Shown: piece after piece, positions 45,966 through 58,008 of the stretch | Numbering within the stretch: the stretch's first letter is position 1 | Layout: every line of letters begins with the position of its first letter | Origin: Ancylostoma caninum | Lineage: Eukaryota > Nematoda > Chromadorea > Rhabditida > Ancylostomatidae | Length of the DNA: 64,000 nucleotides | Direction: 5' to 3' | Assembly: GCA_037903475.1 (NCBI GenBank) | Contig: JBAJFG010000120.1 | Coordinates: forward strand, 1-64,000 | The notes under the pieces: generated by a model | What the model was told of the DNA's origin: nothing | The model's database searches: none | What the model saw: the letters and a program-made list of their open reading frames with translations, nothing else | Position numbers and translations under genes: made by a program

Positions 45966-46795
45966 GCGTTACATTGTTTCCTTTGCATTGTTTCCAAGTG
46001 TGCTGCAAGATGTAGGTAAGGAAAGTACTACAATTCAGGGATGTAGATTTGATTAAAAACCTTTTACAGCTAGTGTTATGTGTTCTATGTTAGTTCAGTG
46101 AGCGAAAGATGTTTTCGAAGATCAATGACTGTTTCATTCGTTGTGATTGAGGGAAGGCTCGGATACAGTAAAAATCCAGAATTAGTAATTGATATGGGCT
46201 GGGGTGAGGAAGCAGGTCGAATTTTTGTTCCTGGAACCACAAAAAATAGAAAAGGTAATGATTAGGGAAACTCCACATTTTGCTTTACTAATTTTGAGCA
46301 TGCAGACTATTCCAGAAATGAAATCGCTTGGTAAACAACCGCTAGGAATAGTTTATGCTAGCTGGATGTGCGGATGCGGTGCTACGCCATTGCCTACGAG
46401 CATATCCTCCTAAAGTTCGGTGTTAACGCCAAACCTCAATTTCTTACAGCTTCGCCTTGACTGAAAGAAAGACATGTGTGAGCTAGCGTCCTCCTACTGT
46501 AAATTCGCAACATAACTCTCATTACGTGTTATAAAGTATGTGGAACTAGATATTCCTTGTTTTTTCTTGCCATTTTCCTTCGTTATTAGACTGCACTCGA
46601 ATCATTAATGGAAGGAAACCAAATAGGCGGTGCACTTCCCTGAAACCTCCGCTAGTAATTGAAGCAGCAGACCTCGAATATAGTGAAGGAGTAAAGCCGT
46701 CGTTTGCGTATATTCACATCGCTGTGTCAGCAGGTATTTGAACTGCACCACGGTCCACTAGTGTTTTGATGGTGTGCATTGAACTCAGGGATCTT
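45966..46795. other. Intergenic, no recognised gene
   Basis: No gene or assigned repeat. Confidence 0.4.
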
Positions 46796-47490
46796 AAAAA
46801 CCGTGTTTTGCATGAGATTAAAAAATGCAAACCGCACGATTGAGTCATGCGTGCTCATGCAAAACACGGTTTTTCAAATCAATAGTTCTATACCAGCAAT
46901 AGTCAATCCATGCAAAACCCATACACAGCCATGGGTTTTGCATGGGCTTTGCATGGGTTTTGCATGGGTTTCGCATGGGCTTTGCATGGATTTTGCATAG
47001 GTATGCATGGGTTTCTCGTCCGTTTTGTATCGAATTCGCATCGGATTTTTGGAGACGCATGCGTTCTGAATGGGAATGCTTGGGTTTTACATGGATTTGA
47101 CCATTGCTGGTATGGAACTATTGATTAAAAGATTGCATGTCTTAGTCGTGAGATTTGCATCTTTCAATCTCATGCAAAACACGGTTTTTTTTAGAATCAA
47201 TAGTTCTATACCAGCAATAGTCAATCCATGCAAAATCCATGCACACCCATGGATATGCATGGGTTTTGCATGGGCTTTGCATGGGCTTTGTATGGGTATG
47301 GATGGGTTTTTCGTCCGTTCTATACCGAATTTGCATCGGATTTTTGGAGACGCATGGGTTCCGAGTGGGTATGCTTGGATTTTACATGGATTTTACCATT
47401 GCTGTTATGGAACTATTGATTAAAAGATTGCATATTTTAGTCGTGAGATTTGCATCTTTCAATCGCATGCAAAACATAGTTTTTAAGTTT
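46796..47490. repeat. Nested inverted and tandem repeat array with GCATGGGTTTT units
   Basis: Two related units, 46877-47126 and 47195-47421, each start AATCAATAGTTCTATACCAG and end with its inverted copy (CTGGTATGGAACTATTGATT). Between and around them lies CATGCAAAACACGGTTTTT at 46855, 47171 and (degenerate) 47466, and inverted at 46796. Inside each unit is a run of GCATGGGTTTT-type 11/12-mers. Open frames such as repeated MGFAWALHGFC are products of this periodicity. Confidence 0.9.
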
Positions 47491-47747
47491 ATTGAGAATA
47501 TTCTATAATATTTGGTCTTCAGAATTAGATAAAGTAACGAAAAACAGATAATTAGGAAAGGGACAGAGGGAGCATTGTGTCTTTTGAACTTGTGCTGGAT
47601 TATTAAGGCCTAAGCGTTTCTACTGTCAACCGCAAGGTTAAGCGAGTACCGTTATGTTGGAAGAGGGGTATCGGACCCTTTTCCCAAACTACATATCATT
47701 AGGCCAGCCTCTTTTTCGAGCGATTAGCCGTTAATTCGAAGGTGCAT

Positions 47748-47939
47748 TACTCAGGTGGAAAAATTCCAGTAGATTTCGCTTATTTTACGTATATTTGTTT
47801 TGGAAATTTATTTGGGTTTCGCTTATTTTCCGGAGATTTACGTGTAATTTTCGGGCGAAATCGGGAAATATTTCGGCGAAAAGTAAGCGAAATCTGCTCG
47901 AAAGCACCCATAATCTACTGGAATTTTTCCAACTGAGTA
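47748..47939. mobile_element. 192-bp TA-flanked MITE
   Basis: TACTCAGGTGGAAAAATTCC at the left and the inverted GGAATTTTTCCAACTGAGTA at the right. The arms also share CAGTAGATT, and TTTCGCTTA recurs inverted as TAAGCGAAA inside. Confidence 0.88.
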
Positions 47940-48626
47940 GTCATGTAGTAGTGAGATGTCACACAAATGCATACATAAGATAGATATAAAGTTGAACCTA
48001 TTACTAGAGAATTCCTCGAGTAAAAAACTGTACGGTTTTTACTTTTTCCAAACCAGTACTTCCAAGGTCAATAGCCTTATAGAGGACATAACCTAGAGTT
48101 TAGTGGTTAATGGGTTCTCATCGAATCATAACAGATTACTTGAGGGTGGAGTGCTGAACAATGGAGTCAAATCCTCATTACTAAGGTAAATGTTCGAAAG
48201 TGTTACTTTGAGTGTTACGTTGCCATTTTGCAAGGACTCCTATAATTATCCATTCTCAAGTTGAAAATACTCTTTAGCTCACTAGCGATTAACGAATGAC
48301 GACGATTTCATAAATAAGTAAACTTGAAGTTTTCTCCTTTACAAGTTCATTTTTATTGTATTTCCTTTGTTCTACTATATCTTTCTATAATGTACTGTGC
48401 CCACTCACATAGATTCTGCTCCTATAAGAATCGCTCTATGATTCGTTTTCATGCAGAAGAACTTTTTAGTCACACTTGTTTTCCACGCAGTAATAGCCTA
48501 TTACTAGGAACTGCCTAAAAAGTACATTCACAGCCCCTGGATCACTCGTCACTTCCCCCTTCAGACGAATTGACGTCAACATCATCTGTATGTCAGGCGG
48601 ACTAAGTACGAAAAATGGATGCATTC
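47940..48626. other. Intergenic, no recognised gene
   Basis: No gene or assigned repeat. Confidence 0.4.
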
Positions 48627-48884
48627 CTAGCTATGAATAGAAACAATCTCATCAACAACCATCATTAACGTGGTGGTGTCGATTTCGACCTCCGTTTGTC
48701 CTAGGATCGTGTCAGAGTGCCGTTGTACTCCTTGGAGGAGAGCTGTCGTTCCCTTACATCGGCTCGAATTCTTCAATTTGGCAGAAGATCGGCTCGGAAT
48801 TGAGTACTGGTTGGCATGCAATGCGCAGGCTAAAGCTGCAGTGCTTGCGTGAGTTGAAGCGTTGGGGGCGTGGCCTAACTGCAA
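48627..48884 (-). other. Unassigned open frame of 85 codons
   Basis: A minus-strand frame reads Ala/Ser-rich at first, then TTALLQGVQRHSDTILG and a Thr/Val-rich end. Composition and GC content stand out from the flanks, and the plus strand is open over the same bases. It may be part of an unrecognised repeat or a decayed gene. No family is claimed. Confidence 0.25.
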
Positions 48885-49195
48885 TCTTATTAGTGGTGAG
48901 CTTCACTGAGTTTGAATGCTCTAATTCTTTTGATCCCATATTGCTAGGATTTCCATTATTTTTGCTCGTTATTTCATTGTGCGTCCCATTTATACCATAA
49001 TTATATTTATTTTACTAATTTTTTTTGAGACACTGGTCTGTCAGAGCAACCAAACTGACGTTGTAATTTTGTAGTTGTATTTTCACATTGTTCAGACGAG
49101 ATATCTCATCGTAGATAAAAAAAAATAGATAAACAAAAGATAAACAAGTGCAAACAATTTTCCTGATGATCTCATTTGCAATGTTGCGTGCTTTT
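48885..49195. other. Intergenic, no recognised gene
   Basis: AT-rich, with several A and T runs. No gene. Confidence 0.4.
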
Positions 49196-49620
49196 TTTTT
49201 CAAAAAAAAAACTTCCAGAACCATGCAATGCTTCAAATAATCGCTGCATGCATGGTGTAACCCATGTTTACATGAAATTTGCGTGGAATCTGTTGAGATT
49301 TCTTGCGCATGCATGATGTTGTTATGCAAAACCGATGCGTGTAACAGAAATCTGAAGTTAGTATGGCGTTAAACACATGCATCGCCTAACTCCATCCGTC
49401 CATCTGGTTGGACTGAATCATGCATGCATCATGGATGCATCGTGCATGCGTCGCGCAACGTGCTCAAATTGGCATCATGCTGCTGCCTCTAATATTGAAT
49501 TTTGTCTTAGTTATGCACAATATTCACGTACACTCTGTTACATATCCGATGTCACAGTTGCTTAAAATTGCATGAAATTCGCACGCAATTTGCATGATGT
49601 GTACTTGGAGGAAACATGCT
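49196..49620. repeat. GCATGC-rich region with opposed arms
   Basis: GCATGCATGGTG, GCATGCATGATG, ATGCATGCATCATGGATGCATC and GTGCATGCG cluster here. The left part TTTACATGAAATTTGCGTGG is echoed by CATGAAATTCGCACGCAATTT at the right. It is likely a decayed repeat; no element borders are certain. Confidence 0.5.
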
Positions 49621-50730
49621 GAAAGTCACGCGTCAGGGTTTTCTTCCTAGCTTACCTGAATACCCATGTTGTCATCGAAAATATTTCCTAGAAGCGGAAC
49701 TAGCCGCGAAATTGTTTGACCTTTCGTCAAGGGTTTCGTCATATTTCTAAACCGTAATTTTTCCCCGTGTAATTTCCTATTTCACTGCTGCTCGCAGTTA
49801 ATTACGGGTTGCTAGCCGGTGACAGGTGCCAATTTCGCTTCGACGTCATTCTGCAGAACCCGAGAACTTCTGGGTATGTCTAAAGAAGATTAAAGTAAAC
49901 TAGTAGACTTGTATCTAGAAATTATGGAGAAAAAGCAGGTGCTCTGTTGATTAGATAGTGAAATTCTTGGAAAGGAGCTATATAGGAGTGTCCTGGGTTT
50001 AATGCTCCATGGAATTCAGAGTGGATAGAGTTTTTATTGGTAAAATGAGAGCTTAACAGAGCAAGTGAGCGGCTATTTTTTTGCTAGCTCAGCTTTCCCT
50101 TCCTTTTCCTGTCCTCCTTATCGCGTTTCCTCTCCTGCCTTCTATTTCCGTTACTCAATCCGCTTTTGTGCTGTCGCTTAGCAGCTTACGCATATGTAGG
50201 CCAGCAATCATCGGATAGGCTACGTGAACTAGTTGTGATGGCTACTTTGTTCGTACTTACTTGTGCACGAAACGAAAACTATAATAGAATGTATCCGTAA
50301 CAGTTTTTAAATAATTGTGTTCACAGCACTTTAAAATTGTTCTGATACCCTTATTTGTCAGAAAGGGTCACACTCCAGAACGTGGTGGGAAACAAAATTT
50401 CTTTTCCCGTGCAGAAAGAGAATAGGAGGATTCCCAGTCGGAGTTCGACTTTCCATTTTATTCTTACTGCTGTTCTGGACACTACCCCCCCCCCCCACCC
50501 TTACCCCCTCCTCCCAACACTCAGCTTCTCCCATTCCAGCCATCCAGCTATCGCTCTGAATAGGTGTTCCCTTTTCGTGCTTTAAATTCATACAATTTTC
50601 TCCCATAAAAATAGCCTTCACTATTGTTAATCGATTGCGTTCCTTATTCTGAAGTTAAATCGTGCTCGCCACTCTATTACACTTTCCTTGCTAACCTGGG
50701 GTTTGGTAACCCAACCGCAATCTCGTATTA
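49621..50730. other. Intergenic, no recognised gene
   Basis: A C-run with C-rich surroundings lies at 50,487-50,500. No gene. Confidence 0.4.
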
Positions 50731-51232
50731 GTTAAAGGACCCTCCCAATCCTAATAATGTGTATTTTTTTGGATCTTCAACTGAAACGATTCCCCAGGAG
50801 CTGTTGCACACAAAGGCATGAGTGGTTCTTTGCAAAACCCCCCGAAAAACCCCCTTTCGAGCTCCAGCTTCTGAAGAGAAGTGGGTGGGTGGAGCTTATG
50901 GGCGGGGCCAAGGCGGGAGGACGAGGTTTCTGAATAACGCACTCCACGAAACGCACCCTCTGAGCAATTTTGTAATCCTTGTGAGGGTTCCTTCCCATCC
51001 ACTATCTAACAGGGTAGAAAGTGTGTGACCAGAAAATACCTTACGAGTACCTGGCGCGGAAATCTCGGACTTTTCTTAGCTCCGCCCATAAGCTCCGCAG
51101 AAGTAGTGGTTTAGAAGCGGGTTTTTGTGCAGTTCCACCCGGAATTACGTTTACCATTGTGATCGACAGCTCTTGGATATTTTTCTCGTGAAAAAATCTC
51201 AAAAACGATTCTAAGGTTGGACGGTGCGCTTA
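50731..51232. mobile_element. 500-bp inverted-repeat element, copy 2
   Basis: GTTAAAGGACCCTCCCAATCC at the left, and the inverted end CTAAGGTTGGACGGTGCG at the right. TCAAAAACGATTCT and the interior GGTGGAGCTTATGGGCGGGG and CTCCGCCCATAAGCTCC pair as in the copy at 45484, so they are one diverged family. Confidence 0.75.
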
Positions 51233-51487
51233 GTAATAATTTATGTTGTTTTTGTTCATCTACACCTACATAGGTGAGTATTATTTACCTTCATTTCATT
51301 TTGATGTGGCCTGTCCTTCCCTGGTGCTAGCGTCAACTGCCAGTCCCTCCCCCTCCTCTCCTCCACTCCTCTTGCCATCCGTCACTGACGCTTTTTGGTG
51401 GTTGGTCTACTTACGTAACTTACGCCAATACTGGCGCTTCAAGGTGGAAGGGAGTGAACTCTTCATTTCGTCCCACAATTACGCGAT

Positions 51488-51710
51488 ATATGACGCCGCC
51501 AACTAATTAACTAGTTAACTAATTGAGAACTAATTAGTTTGTTCTTGTAATGATGCAGAGTAAAGAATGAGTGGCCACGTCCGAAAATCCGAACGCTTCA
51601 AGCTATGCCACCATTTCATTTTCTCCCTGGTATACCCCCAACGGTTCGGATTGTGGTTACTCATTTTCTACTTCGTATTTTTACTAGGACAAATTGGTAG
51701 GCAGCGTATA
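51488..51710. mobile_element. Inverted-repeat element, GACGCTGCCAACT family, copy 2
   Basis: TATGACGCCGCCAACTAATT at the left and GGACAAATTGGTAGGCAGCG at the right. The interior GAATGAGTGGCCACGTCCG and TTCGGATTGTGGTTACTCATT pair, as in 30957-31144. A TTAACTAGTTAA palindrome lies at its left end. Confidence 0.85.
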
Positions 51711-52017
51711 AGTACATATTCTGGCATTTGTCAGTAATACATAGTTATCCAGTTTATTCGGATACTTTTCGATAGTTTCAGCAGAATTTGTAAGAACGTA
51801 AGTGCTGCTTTTGAGTAGTACCTACGGTTCTCATTATCTGGCTGAAGAGTCCGTTTATCTGATTTGGGGACTCCTTAGACAACATGCTCACTTAGTTAGC
51901 TGCACTTTTTCGTTCATAAATACATTTGTGTTCGTAGCAATTTTCGGTGGATTAGGGGGTCTTCCTTGGGAATCTGGACTTGAATAGCTTCTCCGGAATT
52001 CACTTGGAAACACTCCA
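51711..52017. other. Intergenic, no recognised gene
   Basis: No gene or assigned repeat. Confidence 0.4.
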
Positions 52018-52171
52018 GAATTAGGATTCATGAACTCAAAAACCGAACTAAACCAGGTCAGCAAATCATGCAAATCATCTTTTATATCTTGCGTCTCCTC
52101 ACACTACACGGTCTCTAGGGTAATCAGTCATAGTTTTGGCTGGTTAGGGTTTCATGAATCCCAGCCCAGAA
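52018..52171. mobile_element. CTGGGCTGGGATTCATGA family, copy 4
   Basis: ATTAGGATTCATGAACTC opens it and TTTCATGAATCCCAGCCCAG closes it, inverted. The interior CTTGCGTCTCCTCACACTAC resembles that of copy 1. Confidence 0.8.
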
Positions 52172-54742
52172 TCTCGTCAACGCTAAAGGACGAGAAAATT
52201 CACTTACAGTTTTAACTAATAATATTCTAAATGTTTTTAAAAACGTATCACCCCTTTTTCTTATATAAATTAAAAAATTTTCTCTGGAAATAAAAGTTAA
52301 CAAAGTACTTATTCAAGCAACTATTGCATAAATAAAAGTAAATTCTACTGTACAACAAGGACATTGAACAGATTTTTGTGCAATGTTTTGCAAGAGAAGT
52401 TTTTAATACATTTCGATGCATACCTCTGTTCTTATAACTCTTCTGGCCGTTCAGATCTCCAAATCGGAAGAATTGCGCTCTTTCCTCCATCTTTTGACTG
52501 TTCCTCCCCAAATGCTGCTGATGGGTAGTGTTTCTGCAGATGCTGTTCTTGAGCTTTGATGCCTTCAGAAGTCTGGAGGATTCGCTTCCGACGGAGAATC
52601 GAATTCAGTTTTCAGAATCAGCAAGTAATGCTGCTGATTGCGATCTATCCTCAAAAAAAGGGGTAAAATTAGATTTCATGTGGGATTAGAGCTACATTTC
52701 ATGGATAAAAGTACACTTTATGGAAATGTGAGCTCGTGGTTGGAAAGGTGGAAATGCCCCGCTATCTTACCGTGGAAAAAGTAAAGATTGGAGCATTTAG
52801 ACATGGCATATTCAAGCCGGCGGTTCCCAGGTGAATTCCCATCATTCTCCACATTATTCTCGCTTATTTTCCTGCCATTTTTTGCACTTTTTCTTGGAAT
52901 TTCTTAAAATCCCCAGAATAGCAACCCCTATTTTAGGAATAAGGCCGACTACGCGTTGTTGTTCCTTAGCGACACTTAATAGGATTACTATATTACGGAT
53001 GTATGAATGAATGTGACAGCGTCTCATCACCATGCGTATTCGGCGTACAGCTGATTCGGCTTGTCAGCTTGAGTATCCGTAGCGACGGTAAGCTTGACTC
53101 ATAAGCTGAAAGGCTGAAAAATAATTTTCATCCATTGAATCTTCTCAGAGAAACCAGAGATACGTAGTTATCAATAGTTGACAGTCCTGTGGGGGGAAAA
53201 CTTTGCATGGATTTTTAGATTTCTTGGGAATCAGTAAGGCTATGAGGTACTATTTTCAAGTTTTTACATCTATTACTGTATTTTATAGTCGTTTTGATGC
53301 CCTTTTCCCATGTATCCGTGCGCTTTCCCCTTTGTCTCGTCTTCTGTACTTATTACCAATGGCCGATCCTGGAGGAACTGAGAGAAGCAGGAAATAGTAG
53401 AAAAATGCAACTTATACTAGAGGCATGCGTCCTCAGGTGCAAATTTTCCAGAGGAATCCGAGAGATTATCTCAAGAAGTCAGGGGTCTTGACGTTTTCAG
53501 TAGAATTCTTGAAAATTCTGGAGAAAACAGCAAGTCCAGAAATTTCAAGTAGAATTCTTCAGAAAAGTCCCAGAATTCTTCTGATACGACCATCTTTTCA
53601 GGAGCTTGGAGAAAATCTGCAGGTTTTCTTGAGCAGTTCTCCAGACTTCTCCAGGGAATTCAGAATTTTTCGCAGTTCCAGAATTTCTAAAAAAAATCTG
53701 AAGCAAATAGATTTAGTTGGAGCAAAGAACCACTGGCAGTGTTGTGTCGGTCGTCTGTCGCGCGTCAGACGCACGCATCTATTTGCGAAGAATTTTCCAT
53801 GAAGACCAGTAAACATTGCATATACATCCTGACTCAAGACACTGTGTGACAGCCACCATCAGCCGTAGCGCCCTAAATGTGTGCGTCCGAACTGCGTCAA
53901 GGCTGCGTCACGCCTGCGACAAGGCCTATCTTCCATCATAAACTCGGGTTTTGGTAACCTTTTGGCTACGTCTTTCAAACCTGAAATCAGTAACTTAAGG
54001 TTGATCTAGAATGCACAATTATGTACAGAATTATAGGAGGGAATATTGCTTAGTAACACTGCAACGAATCTCTGGGTTTCCTCTTATTTTGGTTCCGATT
54101 TTTATCTCGGTGTTCTTTTATTTTCCAGTACTTTCTCCTCACCTAGGTTTCTTTCATCACTTTTCCCTCGTTTTTTACCTTTCTATTCTGTCAAATTAGG
54201 CTATGAAGTAGTGTCAGACAGTCTATCATGCCTGTCAAAGATGTTTGGCACCACTCATTTGACGTATAGTAAACAAATAAATAAATACAGGCGCACGCGT
54301 GTCGAATGCTAACATAACTTGCCTTGCAATCAACGGATTCTAGGAGTTGAAGAGGAATCGCAGTTCCAGTACATACATATGAGGATTTCTATGGTTTTCG
54401 AAACGATAAGCTCCTAAGTGATGCACAACTGCTATTAAGTTCTCCATTTGGAATTTGGCTTATAATCCAGTACATGTAATGCTTCGACTTATGTACCTTT
54501 AAGAATTTCTCCCTCTTTTTCTCCAGGTCGCAACAATTACTATTAGATAGAGGATCCTGCACCAGACAGAGATGATTAGTTGGGATGACGACTGGAAGGA
54601 TCAGTGGATTTAAGGATGTTTAGGATAAAAAAAACTTGATTAGCTTCCCTTCTTATGTCTAGCGATGACTCTACGAGTCTTTCCAGGCGTTGCCAGAGGC
54701 GGAATTTCGTACACTCATCAAGCTGCTGATGTAGTGGATTCG
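52172..54742. other. Intergenic, with AGAATTCT-rich local repeats
   Basis: No gene. At 53,440-53,700 short words such as AGTAGAATTCTTGAAAATTC, CCAGAAATTTC and TTCTCCAGA recur many times. They resemble words at 38,400-38,620 and may be one low-complexity repeat type. Confidence 0.4.
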
Positions 54743-54862
54743 CAGGGATGAGCGGATTGTCCGTATCCGGTTATCCGTTTTACCGTTATCCGTAGGTTTT
54801 GGCCTGTCCGTTATCCGCACCGTTATCCGGGTCGTGAAAAATCTCTTATCCGCTCATCCCTG
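54743..54862. mobile_element. hAT-like MITE with intact target duplication
   Basis: CAGGGATGAGCGGAT at the left and ATCCGCTCATCCCTG at the right are inverted. CAGGG...CCCTG ends are typical of hAT elements. GTGGATTCG is found immediately before (54734-54742) and immediately after (54863-54871), a perfect 9-base flank duplication; hAT elements usually make 8, so one base is ambiguous. The 120-bp interior is filled with TTATCCG-type repeats. No transposase. Confidence 0.92.
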
Positions 54863-54871
54863 GTGGATTCG

Positions 54872-56751
54872 TCCTTTTATCAAATTTGGGCAAATTAGAC
54901 TGCGGGAAATGTACTGTCTTGCAGCTGTTCATTGGGTCTACTGTAGAGCTTTTATTATTAAAGGCAAAGAACTTCCCTTCAAGATTCCTTATCCAAAACC
55001 AGGTAATCAGCTACGACTATGGGGAGTTTTGGTTCGCGAAAATCGTGCACCTGAGAGCCATTCAAAGTGATATCCTGGAATTTTCTTCGAAACATTAGGC
55101 CAGGAATGGAAAATGTAGAAAAAAAAATCATCGAACAGTCGCCGTGTTTACGAATGCGTGGAGGTGTGGATATAATAATAATGATAATAATAATAACAAT
55201 TTATTACGCTACTTAATACTCAATACATATACTCCGAGTACGTGGAGGGAGACCAACCTCCTGGAATATTATCCGTATTTTCTTTGCGCTTTTGAAATCA
55301 GCGTCCTGAGAATATTTGTATCATTAATTCATTCCTTGCTCATTGTTTATTAATAACTCGGGAAAATGCAAATGGACTCGAAAGCATAGTTAATCACGGT
55401 ATTCTATGACATTTATTATTCTCCTACGTTATTTTCAGGAAATGGATCATGGGGGTGTCGAAATAAGGGGAAATTATGTATGTGGACCAGGCAAAGTTTC
55501 TATAAACAACTTTATATATGAGAGTAATGCCTTGGAAACTAATATGTAGATCAAAATAGCGAAAGTCAAAGGTCAGTATAGCAGAGGTCACTCAATATCC
55601 AAGATCCTGATTGTCTGGTGTGATTTGGAGCCATTTCCTCTATCTCTTGACGTTTTACATCATATCATTCCTATTTTTTATTTAGTGCACCTTCGAGTTC
55701 AAATAGTAGGACATGTAGATTATGATCTGTTTAGCAGTTTTTTGTTCATCTTCTAATGTAAGTTACTGGAAATTTCCCTGCAAATCATCGAATTCTTGTA
55801 ATTGCTCCGCTTGTCAAGGATCAGACCTTTTAGAAGACATTTTCACAGCAGCGCTGTCATCGGCTTATGGAGTTGATGGATTTCCTAAGAATAGAGAGCT
55901 CATGCATCATTCACGGTCATCAATGTAGCTGCGATCTTTAGCATGACGACGTCGTCAACAACTTCTCTGCAGGATATCGTCGGTTTTAACCACTCTGCTG
56001 ACGAAAATAGACACCCCTACTACGTTCGAACACGTCATCTACGTCATTCACTCTTCTCGATGATAGATTGCGATGCAATTGCATCTTGGGAAGGGGGGGG
56101 GGGAGATGAGAGCGCTCATAAGCACCGCCTCCGAAACTGCGTTATTCTCGGTCAGCAGGCTTTGTAACACTCAAAAAATGAGGTCGCAAAGGCTAGGACC
56201 TCAACACCGATCGCATCGTTCACCTATGTATGTCGAAGTGCGGAAAAAATGTCACCTCCGATGTTTATCCAGGCGTTGGTCCGGCTCGTGGCTGTCAGTG
56301 GAGGGTCGAAGTGAGCCGACATCCCGGCATCTAGGCCGGCTTTCCTTGTTCTTCATGCCTGAAGCAAATTTGCAGCCGATTTCCGGAAATATTCCTGGAT
56401 AGGTGGGGAGGTTCCCTATATCCGTAAAAAAAGAGTTTTCCTGACAAAAATTGGTCCATGCCTCTTTTCTCACAGCATTGTCGTCCTGAAATCACTCGTG
56501 AAATATACCGAGTTTTCCTTGGAAAACTTGTCCTTTTCAATTTACACCTATAGCATAAATTTACAAGGGTAAATTCAGTAATTTTGTGATATTTGATAAT
56601 TTGTGATAGTTTTTCCAGTTTTCTCCTATGCTTCACCCATTAAACTTTATCCATTTCTCTATGATGACTTCACGCACATTTTCCATCACTTTGATGGATT
56701 CATCACCCTGAATTGCTCGTTTGAATCAAATGAGCTGTCCTTTCCATTCAC
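54872..56751. other. Intergenic, no recognised gene
   Basis: Includes an (ATA/ATG)n tract with a TTTATTACGCTACTTAA tail near 55,170-55,215, shared with 33.1 kb. The open frames at 56,073-56,402 are not assigned to a family. Confidence 0.4.
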
Positions 56752-56802
56752 TAATTCATTCATTCATTCATTCATTCATTCATTCATTCATTCATTCATC
56801 GC
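56752..56802. repeat. (TTCA)n microsatellite
   Basis: About twelve ATTC units, with a few more after an interruption. Confidence 0.93.
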
Positions 56803-57764
56803 ATTCATTCATTCGATCATCTCCATAAACATCTCCGTTTCTGGTTCTGATGGTACACACTTGCATCATGTTTACAGTTCGAACCCTGCTTTCAATTCCG
56901 GTACTCTCATCGGATTTATTGCTGATCTAGAGGTGACTGCGCCCTCTAAGCTGCTTTTACTACTCTAGAGGTTCGAAAGGCACAAGTATCCGTCACAAGT
57001 TACGTTTTTGAGAAGATGAAACCAGTTCGTTCTGATGTGAGCTCCACCAAGGGTCGCCATACCTACCTTCCACTGCCTCTCGTTCTGGTGATTCATAACT
57101 TTTGGTTGTGCTGATTTGCTGAGTTGAAGGATAATATCGATTGGTTCATCATGGTTACACTGTTACTGCAATTACTTTTTAGTATTTTTCTTGCCTTCCC
57201 CGCCTATCTATCCCTCCCCGACTGGTTTGTAGTACAGCATATTGCATCTGCTATATGAAATAAGCGCGACACTGCAGGAGATTCTAGCATTCAGGCAAAT
57301 ATCCGTTTTCTATTCCTCTTCATTGAAAATTTACCGCTTCATAATTCCTAGTTCCCAGGCGCTATAGGAGGCTTCATGTTTTGACTTCACATTTCTCGCT
57401 TTTGTACGAACACAAATTCTTCAGAACTAGCTAACTTCCTTTAGTTTTAAATTCTAGCAGTGGAATTTGTTTTTTTTTTGCCTCAGAACTCTAATTTCCT
57501 GTCTCGTTCCTCTCATTTCCTGTCATGCTTGTTTTCAATTCCACCCTCTGCCTCGAAAGTCTTTTTCTCAGCGCTTTTTCCCCACCATGGCTTATTGCTC
57601 TCGGCCAGATCTCGTTACGAAGCCAATTAGCCTCTGTTTCCAACAATCTCAGTTGCAAATTTTTTCAATGAATTACCCTAAAATGTTTGGGCCTGTTTGT
57701 AAATCCTTCGTGGCCTCTTTCTATCGCCCACTTCGGAGGTTTTGGTGGCCTGGATGCTTCACTG
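56803..57764. other. Intergenic, no recognised gene
   Basis: Open frames of 114-121 codons overlap the microsatellite or pyrimidine-rich DNA. No gene is supported. Confidence 0.4.
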
Positions 57765-58008
57765 AGATTACCCAGGGTAAAAGTGGTGAGGGTCGTGTTA
57801 ATGATGGATAAATTTGAGGGATCTTAACATGTTTCCTCTGTGTAGCCCAATGATGCATGCGGCCCTTTGTCCCTTCTCGTGGAGTTGTTATTGATACATC
57901 ATTGGAATTACCCAGGGTAAAAGTGGTGACGCCCTTGTTAACGATGAATAGATTTAGAGGATCTTGATATGTTTGTCCTGGTCAACGTCAACGATGCAAA
58001 CAGCCCAT
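57765..58008. repeat. GGGTAA dispersed repeat, tandem pair
   Basis: ATTACCCAGGGTAAAAGTGG occurs at 57769 and again at 57907, each followed by GTTAA(T/C)GATG, GATCTT(A/G)A and an ATGATGCA- or ACGATGCA-like word. The unit is about 138 bp, so this is a local duplication of the family. Confidence 0.85.

Noticed and set aside
46796..47490. Possible CRISPR-like array
   Set aside because: Repeats are inverted, unequal in length and few, the spacers are themselves repetitive, and the DNA is animal; it is a transposon-type array.
46779..47508. Repeated MGFAWALHGFC-like peptides in several frames
   Set aside because: Direct consequence of GCATGGGTTTT tandem units; not a repeat protein.
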